The position numbers were made by a program, and so were the translations under genes. Under the pieces are notes generated by a model. It did no database searches, had not been told where the DNA came from, and saw only the letters and a list, made by a program, of their open reading frames with translations. From Lentimicrobium sp. L6 (GTDB taxonomy: Bacteria > Bacteroidota > Bacteroidia > Bacteroidales > UBA12170), in contig NZ_JABKCA010000016.1 of assembly GCF_013166655.1 (NCBI RefSeq), positions 1 to 64,000 of the forward strand: a stretch of DNA of 64,000 nt, given 5' to 3'. Each line of letters starts with the position of its first letter. The first letter of the stretch is position 1. Below, one piece after another: positions 36,801 through 44,240 of this stretch.

Positions 36801-38053
36801 TCCATATTAAATACCCCATCATCCCCTCTTAGATAAGCAGGAACAAAAACTACGGTTAATCCACTGCCCCCAAGATTATTTAAACCATGCTGATTACAAA
36901 ATTCTATAATTGGATCTTGATCATAATCTATCAGATTATGTGTCAACCTAGCATCTGTAATTTCTGTAGTCTTTCCTTCTAATCTTTTCACAAGGTTTAC
37001 ATCAGGACCAAAGTGAGCCGTTGGAACGGTAATGAATGCCAAAACATTTTTTCCTTGTTCTATTTGAGGTTTTAGCGTTTTGAGTGTCTCTAAATAAATA
37101 TCAAGCCCTTTATTTCTATATTCATATCTACCACTTGTAATAGTGATAAATGTATCATCTTTTAAATCCTTTCCACTGAGAGCCGCTGCAACAGAAATCA
37201 TTTTTTTTCTGGCTTTTTCTCTTATGGTATGATAAGACTTTCCTTTCGGAACCAAAGTGTCGTCGAATCCATTTGGAGTAATGATATCTGGTTTTTTTCC
37301 AATAAAAACTTCACACTCGCGAGAAGTAACATCACTTACGGTTGTAAATACATGTGCATGTTCAGCTGCTTTTTTTTCTAAAGAATATTTGGATCGCAAA
37401 TTAAATTCTGTAGAAACTACTTCGGGATTATAGGCTTCCATATCGTCGTAAAGATTCAATCCATTACCTGCAATGGAACGACCTAAAACAGTAGCATGTG
37501 TTGTGAATGCCCTTGCAATCTGTGGTGCATTAGATTCAAGGTATAGAACTCCAGCACCTGTCATCCATTCATGGAAGTGAGCGGCAACTCGAGATCCAAA
37601 GTTCAGGAAATAACTATAATAGGATTCTATAACTTTACCAGCTGCATAGCCAAACAAAGCAGGTTCTACATAATCCCATTGCCCACTTAAACTATCTAGC
37701 TGGTAGCGCTCCCATAGCTCTGCTAATATCTCGTTCTTCTTAGGGAATAAAGCTGTAAAATCGATAAGGATTGCTATGGGAGAACCTTCAATCTTCCACC
37801 TACCAATTCTTATAATAACACCTTCCATAGCCATTTGGTCTTTCCAATCGGCCATTAGGTTTTTATCTTCAATAAATTCAGTATTCCCCTGTGTATCCTT
37901 ATTCAACTCGGGTCCGATAAACATATACTTATCGCCATATTCAGGTTGAATGCTTTTCAATTTGGTAGCAATAACAGTATGGATTCCTCCAACTTTATTA
38001 CACACTTCCCACGATACTTCAAAAATATAATCTGGTTTAACTTTTGTTTGCAT
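33818..38053 (-). CDS. Fused glycogen synthase (GT3-like) and alpha-glucan phosphorylase (GT35)
   Basis: A 1411-residue two-enzyme protein. The first half (1-560) resembles eukaryotic GT3 glycogen synthase: EVSWEVCNKVGGIHTVI at 12-28, YMFIGPEL, and FPSYYEPWGYTPLES near 435. It should add glucose from a nucleotide-sugar to glycogen. The second half starts with a DUF3417-like cap (LDVLAKNMWWTWN near 590) and continues as a phosphorylase of the bacterial alpha-glucan type. It has HANEGHAAF, THTPVPAGHD and the PLP-lysine segment EASGTSGEKAIMNG near 1160. It should release glucose 1-phosphate. A beta-rich tail ends the protein. Opposing activities on one chain suggest tight control of glycogen turnover. 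It is the last gene of the glycogen operon, 109 bases after GH57. Confidence 0.94.
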   Translation of the reverse strand: MQTKVKPDYIFEVSWEVCNKVGGIHTVIATKLKSIQPEYGDKYMFIGPELNKDTQGNTEFIEDKNLMADWKDQMAMEGVIIRIGRWKIEGSPIAILIDFTALFPKKNEILAELWERYQLDSLSGQWDYVEPALFGYAAGKVIESYYSYFLNFGSRVAAHFHEWMTGAGVLYLESNAPQIARAFTTHATVLGRSIAGNGLNLYDDMEAYNPEVVSTEFNLRSKYSLEKKAAEHAHVFTTVSDVTSRECEVFIGKKPDIITPNGFDDTLVPKGKSYHTIREKARKKMISVAAALSGKDLKDDTFITITSGRYEYRNKGLDIYLETLKTLKPQIEQGKNVLAFITVPTAHFGPDVNLVKRLEGKTTEITDARLTHNLIDYDQDPIIEFCNQHGLNNLGGSGLTVVFVPAYLRGDDGVFNMDYYDLLMGCDLSIFPSYYEPWGYTPLESLAFAIPTVTTDLAGFGKWVQKESKPSANGITVLERNDENSDEVEAQLMDLILKMSHASATDKDKSSKEAKKISKTAQWENLVKYYFEAYEFAFAKVSTSSDEMSPVIKTILKKTNNLTIQQKPDWKKVLIKPVLPKEIKGLDVLAKNMWWTWNIDARELFCSIDPELWNQMEQNPISLLEEISSDRLQKLVKDPQFMVAYHSVIDKFNTYMAEPTQNKEDLTAYFSMEFGIDDTLKIFSGGLGILAGDYLKQASDSNVSMVGIGLLYRYGYFKQQISGFGVQIDKYYPQKFSHLPIRPVRDANGDWQKVSISLPGRNMTAKIWRVDVGRIPLYLMDTDIEENQHQDREVTHKLYGGDWENRLKQELLLGVGGIRLLNTIGVKPSIFHANEGHAAFNSIERLNNLMNVYKLNFDDAVEVVRSTTLFTTHTPVPAGHDSFDEELMRRYIPHYPHRLHISWERFMNLGRWVENQGNQKFSMSVLAAKLSQEMNGVSQIHGKVSQDMFKGLYPGYYPDELHINYVTNGVHYPTWAAKEWQDFHYEIFGKDFLSKQDDFDVWKKIFDVPDKKIWELHNIQKKRLFDYLKKRLTSEMTSRQEDPAHIFNVLQSMDEKALTIGFARRFATYKRAHLLFSNIDRLKRLLAKVDRPVQFIFAGKAHPHDKAGQDLIKRIVEISRMPDFVGKVMFIENYDIHLAKHLISGVDVWLNTPTRPLEASGTSGEKAIMNGVMNFSVLDGWWAEGYKPGAGWAIDEQRTYENQGLQDMLDAEVIYNTLENDITNSYYTVDESGVSESWVKHIKNTFAQIAPNFTMKRMLDDYYRKFYNSLFVRAGKVRANDYEYAGKVTAWKRDILAQWNNIKVVSETLPQTNQENSLNTNDTFEAKIELDLNGLAPEEIGVEILFAKKYDNEVKSIVHKQELTVTSSGDLHIYECNIPIYRAGVHDYVFRIYPKSDLIVHPNSFPLIKWI

Positions 38054-38162
38054 TTCTTATCATTTTAAAATAAGTGAAGGTTTGTTAGTGAATGAAAATG
38101 AAAAATCATGACATACAATAACAAACCCAAATACTATAATCATTTATCATTAAATCAGCTGC

Positions 38163-39629
38163 TTATAAAAAGCGCTGAATTAATTTCTTGGTTTTATCTA
38201 ATTGATCTTTAGAGAAGGATTTTACATCCTCTAAATCGGCTAAAGCTTTTTGTTTTCTTTTGCCTAAATACTTCTCTATTTTCTCGTTTAGGTCATTACT
38301 CACAATTGCTCGTACTTTGGCTAAATCTTCTACATCTATTTCAGCTAAAAACTTCTTTAATTGAGCGGCAGTCATTTTTTGCAATTCAGAGAAATCAATG
38401 CTTAGTTTACCCTCCTCTAATTGAACAACATCTCCCTTTTGCTCCACCATTTCGTTTACCCGGATTTGGAAATCTGAAAGCACATTCATATAATTGATGA
38501 AGGCTTCATAGGGTGATGGATATGGATTAAAATATTCATGAACATCGCTATCAGCAAACCATTTGGTACACATATAATAAAAATGATCTGAGGCTTGTAG
38601 TTTCAACCAATCGGTTTGTAATTTTGGGTCTGTGGCCCCTTTCATTTTATCTGCCAGAGCATAAAGTTTATCGAAAGCTTCATCTTGCATTTCATTACCT
38701 AACCAAGCTGTAACATCACGCTCTTCATCTGCCCAAGAAATAGGGTAAGGCACGTGCAACTCAGATACGACTTTTGCTTCTTTTGCAATTTCCGAAGGTG
38801 TTTTAAAATCAAATTCACCATCCTCAATAATCTTAGTTGGTAAGATTCTCATAAACTCAAATATTCCACTCTCAGCCCATTGATGCTCACCAAAAGTTTC
38901 ATAATCCATAAATAGATTGACCACTTGCTCGTCCTTCTCTACTTGCTTCAACCAATGCAAATATTTATCAGTAGTTAATGGCCATTCAGACCATGATTGA
39001 GAAGAGAAACGGAAAGCTACATCATCACTCAAACGAAAGTTCTTTAATAATAACTTCAAGTTTTTATGCTCTGGGTGATGGTAAAGATAATTTGGGCTTT
39101 TCCAACCTAAAACATGTTTAGCTCCTTCTGTTAACATAGTCTCGAAGCCAAGTTCAGCTACTTTAGTTCCAACCTCGTCAGAATAAATAAGCTCCGTATT
39201 TCGAAAAGTCACAGGCTCTATTCCAAATAACTCTTTAATCTTGCTTTTATGCATTTCAACCTGACGCTTGAATTCAACATCATTTTTCAAAGATACTAAT
39301 GAATGGGCATAGGTTTCCGCCAAAAACTCGACCTGACCAGTAGCTGCTAATTTCTTAAAACTCTCTAATACTTCTGGAGTATATTGCTCAAACTGATCTA
39401 AAGCTAATCCTGAAATCGAAAAACTAACTTTAAAGTCTTCGCCGTGTTTCCCGATTAAATCGAGCAACAAATTATTCATGGGTAAATAACTCTTTTGAGC
39501 TACTCTTTCTACAATAGATTTATTTAGGTATTCATCATCATAATAATGGTCGTTTCCCATGTTAAAAAAACGATAATCCTTTATGCGATAAGGCTGATGT
39601 ACCTGAAAATAAAAACAAATGGAGCGCAT
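38163..39629 (-). CDS. GH57 family alpha-amylase / glucan-processing enzyme
   Basis: About 488 residues from the ATG at 39629. The frame is open for 26 more codons, but the family starts exactly with SICFYFQVHQPYR, and the upstream stretch overlaps the previous gene. GH57 motifs are visible: VHQPYR (region 1), the nucleophile in FRNTELIYSDE, and MDYETFGEHQ with the acid/base Asp. A C-terminal helical tail is rich in Lys, Asp and Leu (KMTAAQLKKFLAEID). GH57 enzymes act on alpha-1,4 glucans as amylases, 4-alpha-glucanotransferases or branching enzymes. No separate GH13 branching enzyme lies in this operon, so a role in shaping glycogen is possible. No signal peptide, so cytosolic. It starts 20 bases after the GT4 gene stops. 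Confidence 0.9.
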   Translation of the reverse strand: MRSICFYFQVHQPYRIKDYRFFNMGNDHYYDDEYLNKSIVERVAQKSYLPMNNLLLDLIGKHGEDFKVSFSISGLALDQFEQYTPEVLESFKKLAATGQVEFLAETYAHSLVSLKNDVEFKRQVEMHKSKIKELFGIEPVTFRNTELIYSDEVGTKVAELGFETMLTEGAKHVLGWKSPNYLYHHPEHKNLKLLLKNFRLSDDVAFRFSSQSWSEWPLTTDKYLHWLKQVEKDEQVVNLFMDYETFGEHQWAESGIFEFMRILPTKIIEDGEFDFKTPSEIAKEAKVVSELHVPYPISWADEERDVTAWLGNEMQDEAFDKLYALADKMKGATDPKLQTDWLKLQASDHFYYMCTKWFADSDVHEYFNPYPSPYEAFINYMNVLSDFQIRVNEMVEQKGDVVQLEEGKLSIDFSELQKMTAAQLKKFLAEIDVEDLAKVRAIVSNDLNEKIEKYLGKRKQKALADLEDVKSFSKDQLDKTKKLIQRFL

Positions 39630-39649
39630 ATATATTTTTTTTAAGATTT

Positions 39650-40936
39650 CTAATTTGATATTACCTTTTGGTATAATTCTTTGATTTTTTCTGCAGCATG
39701 TTCCCACTTCAGATTCTCTACTTCTTCTTTTCCTTCTACTTTAAACATATTGGATAAAGACTCGTAGTGTAATAATCCATAGATAGCATCTGCCATTCCA
39801 TCCACATCCCAAAAATCAACTTTCAAGGCATGCTTTAGAACTTCTGCTACACCAGATTGTTTACTTATCACAACTGGAACATTACTTCTCATGGCTTCTA
39901 GTGGAACCAAACCAAAGGGTTCCGATACTGAAGGCATTACGAAAACATCACTTAACAAAAACATTTTGTCTACATCCTCCCCTTTTAGGAAGCCTGTAAA
40001 ATGAAAACGATCTGCAATTTTCAATTGCGCTACCCGACGAATCAATTGATTCATCATATCGCCATTTCCTGCCATTACAAAACGGACATTATTATCTTTC
40101 TCCAAGATTTTTTTAGCCGCTTCCACAAAATACTCTGGCCCTTTTTGGAATGTTAATCTCCCCAAAAAGGTAACGACTTTTTCTTTTACTGCTTTTTTCA
40201 CTTTTAAATCAGCTTGTTCAACTGGTTCAATAGCATTATGCACAGTGATAACTTTTGCAGGATCTATACCATATTTATTTATCACAGTCTTTCTAGTAAG
40301 GTTACTCACAGGAATAACCAAATCTGCTTTTTCCATTCCCATTTTCTCCAAATCGAAAACATTGGAATTCACACGTCCTTCACCACTTCTATCATACTCT
40401 GTGGCATGCATATGAACTACTAGAGGCTTTCCTGTTAATTCTTTGGCTGCAACACCAGCGGAATAGGTCAACCAATCGTGTGCATGGATAACGTCAAAAT
40501 CGAATTGTTTGGCAATGCTGGCTCCAACTAAAGCATATCGAGCTACCTCTTCCATTAGGTTTGAACCATATTTACCCGAGAAGTCATATTTTTCGCCTAA
40601 TACTAAATGTTCTTTCTCTTTAAGAAGTTTTCCTTCCTCTTGATGAAGATTTTCAAACTCTAAAGGGTCAATATAAGGCATAATACTGCTTCCTACTTCT
40701 AGATAAGTCATTCTATGATAAAACTCTTGAATTTCTTTGCTCTTATAATTTACTGGAATTTCGCTGGCATTTACAATTCTAGCAGCCCTCTGATCCTCAT
40801 CGCCATAAGCTTTGGGAACCACGAAAATGATATCCACATTATGTTTTACTAATCCTTTAGTAAGACCATAAGATGCAGTACCTAATCCGCCAGTGATATG
40901 AGGAGGAAACTCCCAACCAAACATCAATACTTTCAT
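39650..40936 (-). CDS. GT4-family glycogen-synthase-like glycosyltransferase
   Basis: About 428 residues from the ATG at 40936 (MKVLMFGWEFPPHITGGLG). The 26 upstream codons overlap the debranching gene and are unlikely to be translated. The N-terminal donor-loop motif is GGLGTASYGL, and DVIHAHDWLTYSAG follows. The C-terminal half has FLGRLTFQKGPEYF (the K of the KGxE motif) and MPSVSEPFGLVPLEAM (EX7E). This subfamily accompanies GH57 and debranching enzymes in many Bacteroidota and archaea and is thought to elongate or prime alpha-1,4-glucan. It could work beside, or instead of, the GT3 domain of the fusion enzyme; the split of labour is unknown. Confidence 0.9.
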   Translation of the reverse strand: MKVLMFGWEFPPHITGGLGTASYGLTKGLVKHNVDIIFVVPKAYGDEDQRAARIVNASEIPVNYKSKEIQEFYHRMTYLEVGSSIMPYIDPLEFENLHQEEGKLLKEKEHLVLGEKYDFSGKYGSNLMEEVARYALVGASIAKQFDFDVIHAHDWLTYSAGVAAKELTGKPLVVHMHATEYDRSGEGRVNSNVFDLEKMGMEKADLVIPVSNLTRKTVINKYGIDPAKVITVHNAIEPVEQADLKVKKAVKEKVVTFLGRLTFQKGPEYFVEAAKKILEKDNNVRFVMAGNGDMMNQLIRRVAQLKIADRFHFTGFLKGEDVDKMFLLSDVFVMPSVSEPFGLVPLEAMRSNVPVVISKQSGVAEVLKHALKVDFWDVDGMADAIYGLLHYESLSNMFKVEGKEEVENLKWEHAAEKIKELYQKVISN

Positions 40937-40953
40937 TCGTTTTGCGTTTTTTA

Positions 40954-42906
40954 TTAATCTTTTTCTGTTTTCTCTATCAACCAAATGATTCTTCTCATCT
41001 CGGCCACACTCCAAGCTTGTGAAATAGCTCCTTTACCATGGTGAGGAGGGTCTCCATTATACAGCTCAGAGATAGTACCTAAACCATGAAGTTTCATTTC
41101 CTCCTCGAAGCCTTTCACTAAGTTCTTAATCTCTGCCAATCCTGATTTACCATGAAGTTTCAAATAAGCTTCGGCATAAGCTCCTAAAAGCCATGGCCAT
41201 GCTGTACCTTGATGATAAGCAGAATCTCTCGCTTCAATATTACCCTCATACACCGATTTATAATAGGCATTTTTAGGTGATAGAGTTCTAATTCCTCTTG
41301 GGGTTAATAATTCTTTTCTTACTATATCTAGAATTTTTTTCTTTTGCTCGTTATTAAGTGGAGAATAGGGTAAAGATGCAGCAAATAACATATTGGGTCT
41401 AACATCCCAATTACAATGGTCTTTGGCAACATAATCACAAATTAATGCTTTTTCTGGATGTGTAAATTTCTCTAAAAAAGCCGAATCTATAGTTCTTTGA
41501 ACGGGGTTCCATCCTATCACAAATTGAACGTCCTTGTTTTTCGTGGCTAAATTCATAACGAAAGCTACAGCATTATACCAAAGTGCATTTACCTCTACAG
41601 CGAATCCAGGCCGCTGTGTTACTGGTTTTCCATGAAGTACAGCATCCATCCAAGTTAATGGAGTATTCTCTTTTTCAGCATAAACCAAACCTTTCTCATC
41701 TACATATAGACCTAATTCTTCAATGCCATTACGATAGCGGTTTAGGATATCTTTCATCAATTTACCATGCTTCTTCCAAACCCATTCTTCGTCACCAGTA
41801 AATTCAATATACTGTTGCAAGGATCGGAAAAACCATAGTGAAGTATCTGATGACAAAAAGTTTTTATCCTTTCCTGTTCCCTTATTGGGAAACAGGTTAT
41901 CTTCCATTTCTTTAATTAGAGTATCGAGGACCGATTTGTATAGCGCAACATCACCTTGTATAAGTGTAATACCAGCCAAACTAATTAAAGTATCCCTTCC
42001 CCATCTACCAAACCAAGGTAATCCAGATGCTAATTCTGTATTCCTACCTTTTTTAATCACAAACTGCTGTGCAGCATTGGCTAAGTTATGCTCAAAACTA
42101 TCTCTGGGAATCCTTTTAGAAATCTCATTATTAAAACTTCTTAGGAAGGTACCAGGGTTACCTTCTTCAATAGCAGCTTGAAAAATAACAGACTCACCTT
42201 TCTTAATAGTGAATTCAAAATGACCTGAAACCAGCAAATCTTCATTCGCTTCATATCCTCGGCTAGCTTCTTTCATATACTCTATGTCTTTATGCCAAAC
42301 AGGATCATGCTTATATTTCACCTTTTTACTAAACTGCATATAAAGTGGAGTGAAACCAGGATAAAGATTCATCATTACACCATTCTTGGCTGGATTGCAA
42401 TCGGTATTTGCATGAGAATTCTCTTTGGTTAACTCATGTATACTTCTGAAAGCTAAAAATGGACGAACTTTTAAAGTAGTTGGAGAATGGGCATCTTCCA
42501 AAGTATATCTGATAAAGATACGTGCCAATGATTCACTGAAGATTCTTTCCACTGATAATAAAACTCCGCCAACTCTGTAAGTTAGTTTTGGAATAGGATC
42601 AGATTGAAAACTTCTAATATACTTATGGCCTTTAGGTGAATATCCACCTCCTTTATATTTGTGGATTCCTAAATTGAATTCAGCATCTCGTTGCATCACA
42701 GTTACATCAGCATTTGCCAACAAAACATGATTTATTCCGCCAAAATTTTCTTGAGGAACCACTAATAATCCATGGTATTTTCTAGTATTACAGCCTATAA
42801 TAGTAGAACTAGCATATGAACCTCCTCTATTGGTTCTCATCAACTCTAACTTTAAGGCATACTCTAAATTGGTCAATTGACCTTTATCTATTTCTATATA
42901 ACTCAT
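40954..42906 (-). CDS. Glycogen debranching enzyme (amylo-alpha-1,6-glucosidase, GH133-like)
   Basis: This 650-residue cytosolic enzyme removes alpha-1,6 branch glucose during glycogen breakdown. The bacterial GDE N-terminal domain (1-270) holds NRGGSYASSTIIGCNTRKYHGLLV in two adjoining motifs. The (alpha/alpha)6 barrel holds GLPWFGRWGRDTLISLAG, PLTWMDAVLHGKPVTQR with a catalytic-type Asp, and YHQGTAWPWLLGAY. It is the first gene of a four-gene minus-strand operon (debranching enzyme, GT4, GH57, GT3-GT35) with gaps of 17, 20 and 109 bases. A well-formed promoter lies about 100 bases before its start. Confidence 0.94.
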   Translation of the reverse strand: MSYIEIDKGQLTNLEYALKLELMRTNRGGSYASSTIIGCNTRKYHGLLVVPQENFGGINHVLLANADVTVMQRDAEFNLGIHKYKGGGYSPKGHKYIRSFQSDPIPKLTYRVGGVLLSVERIFSESLARIFIRYTLEDAHSPTTLKVRPFLAFRSIHELTKENSHANTDCNPAKNGVMMNLYPGFTPLYMQFSKKVKYKHDPVWHKDIEYMKEASRGYEANEDLLVSGHFEFTIKKGESVIFQAAIEEGNPGTFLRSFNNEISKRIPRDSFEHNLANAAQQFVIKKGRNTELASGLPWFGRWGRDTLISLAGITLIQGDVALYKSVLDTLIKEMEDNLFPNKGTGKDKNFLSSDTSLWFFRSLQQYIEFTGDEEWVWKKHGKLMKDILNRYRNGIEELGLYVDEKGLVYAEKENTPLTWMDAVLHGKPVTQRPGFAVEVNALWYNAVAFVMNLATKNKDVQFVIGWNPVQRTIDSAFLEKFTHPEKALICDYVAKDHCNWDVRPNMLFAASLPYSPLNNEQKKKILDIVRKELLTPRGIRTLSPKNAYYKSVYEGNIEARDSAYHQGTAWPWLLGAYAEAYLKLHGKSGLAEIKNLVKGFEEEMKLHGLGTISELYNGDPPHHGKGAISQAWSVAEMRRIIWLIEKTEKD

Positions 42907-43235
42907 ATGTATTTAATGAAGTTATTATTTGGTTCTAAAATCATTTACATGTTCATTTATCACAATACGTATTGGACTTATTTATCCTCAGTAAATAACG
43001 CAACAAAGATATTCCAATTTCTATCAATGAACAAGGAAAATTAAGAGGTCTTAACAATTCTTTAATTTGCAAATAACGACATATGCATACCACTGAATAT
43101 CAAAATCTTAAAACAGGAACGAAAACATAATATTACTATTTCACATTCACAATCTAATCATATCTTATGAACATCATTATAAAATATGAAAAATGAGGAT
43201 TCGAAATGCGTAAATACATTTTCAAAACAAAATAT
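42907..43235. other. Intergenic region upstream of the glycogen operon
   Basis: About 330 AT-rich bases between the GT2 gene and the debranching gene, both on the minus strand. No gene found. It holds the glycogen promoter at 43004-43034 and a leader of about 95 bases without an obvious hairpin or riboswitch. The 3' side of the GT2 gene shows no strong terminator. Confidence 0.5.
43004..43034 (-). promoter_or_regulatory. Consensus promoter of the glycogen operon
   Basis: Minus strand: TTG (43034-43032), 20 bases, then TATCTTTG (43011-43004), matching both Bacteroidota boxes. It lies about 98 bases before the debranching gene start, leaving room for a regulated leader. Confidence 0.72.
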
Positions 43236-44162
43236 TTAGAGATATGGATTATCATGAATCTCAACATTGAATGCATTTTTTACATTCCAAAACAAACCAT
43301 CTACATAAGCCCAAAACATTTTAAGGTTACCCCTTAAAAGAAATGATATTGCATTCTTTCCAATAGCCACAAAAATTTGATAAATCATACTAATGACAAA
43401 ATCTTTTCCATGAATATTTCTTCTCATATAAACCAACCTATTTCTAGTGAGGTAATATACTTTTAACACACTTATCTTACCGGTAGTTACAGACTCTTTA
43501 TGAAATACTTTAGAATTATGAACATAGCCAATTTTATAACCATGATTTCGAATACGATTACACCAATCTGCTTCCTCATAATACAAGAAAAATTCATAAC
43601 TCATCATCCCCACATGCTTCACTACTTCCATGGGTACCATCATAGCAGCTCCATGAGCATAAGCCGTTTCATAATCTTCATCGTATTGCCCATTGTCTAT
43701 TTCACCTTTTCCAATGGTTTTATTTCTTACAGTCTTGGTATCAATATTTGTAAAACCGGCATATTGAATGGTATTGATGGTATGATAGTACATGATTTTA
43801 GGGCTAATAGCTCCATAATCTGGATTTTTTTGGAACTTCAACACTAAAGGCTCTAAAAAATCTTCAGGAACGATTACGTCATTATTCAATAATAAAATAT
43901 AATCACCTCGAGCTCTCATGATACCCAAATTATTACCCCCAGCAAAACCATAATTGATGACACTTTCAATCAGAATAACTGAAGGATATTTCTCCTTAAT
44001 AAGCTGAGGATTATCATTTGGGGAGGCGTTATCTACTACAATAATCTCAATGTTTGAATAGCTGATTTTAGAAATTGATTCCAGCAACTCTAATGTAGTT
44101 TCAGAATGATTATAATTCACTGTAATAATTGAAACCAAGGGGTAATAATCTAATTTTGTCAT
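43236..44162 (-). CDS. GT2-family glycosyltransferase
   Basis: This 308-residue inverting GT-A enzyme is of the rhamnosyl/WbbL-like type. It begins PLVSIITVNYNHSETTLELL, then IIVVDNASPNDN, NYGFAGGNNLGI, LLLNNDVIVP (the DxD-like site), and later GAAMMVPMEVVKHVG and FLYYEEADWCNRIRNHGY with the catalytic ED. Such enzymes build surface polysaccharides from nucleotide-sugars. There is one hydrophobic stretch near the C-terminus (FVISMIYQIFVAIG). It is divergent from the asparagine-synthetase-like gene. A -7-like box TAAATTTG at 44191-44184 on the minus strand has no well-placed TTG. Confidence 0.9.
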   Translation of the reverse strand: MTKLDYYPLVSIITVNYNHSETTLELLESISKISYSNIEIIVVDNASPNDNPQLIKEKYPSVILIESVINYGFAGGNNLGIMRARGDYILLLNNDVIVPEDFLEPLVLKFQKNPDYGAISPKIMYYHTINTIQYAGFTNIDTKTVRNKTIGKGEIDNGQYDEDYETAYAHGAAMMVPMEVVKHVGMMSYEFFLYYEEADWCNRIRNHGYKIGYVHNSKVFHKESVTTGKISVLKVYYLTRNRLVYMRRNIHGKDFVISMIYQIFVAIGKNAISFLLRGNLKMFWAYVDGLFWNVKNAFNVEIHDNPYL

Positions 44163-44178
44163 TGTTGTGTCTTAATCC

Positions 44179-44210
44179 TTGCACAAATTTAATTTTTTTT
44201 ATTATCTTTA
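44179..44210 (+). promoter_or_regulatory. Promoter of the asparagine-synthetase-like gene
   Basis: TTG at 44179-44181, 21 bases, then TATCTTTA at 44203-44210, one mismatch from the -7 consensus, 30 bases before the ATG. The divergent GT2 gene's -7 box lies inside this spacer. Confidence 0.55.
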
Positions 44211-44240
44211 TAATAGAAATTAATTATTAAAACAACAGCC

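Noticed and set aside
39630-39707. N-terminal extension of the GH57 enzyme (26 codons)
   Set aside because: It overlaps the previous gene's end, and the family's conserved N-terminus begins right after the ATG at 39629.
40937-41014. N-terminal extension of the GT4 glycogen enzyme (26 codons)
   Set aside because: It overlaps the debranching gene, and GT4 enzymes start directly at the MKVLMFGWEFPP strand.
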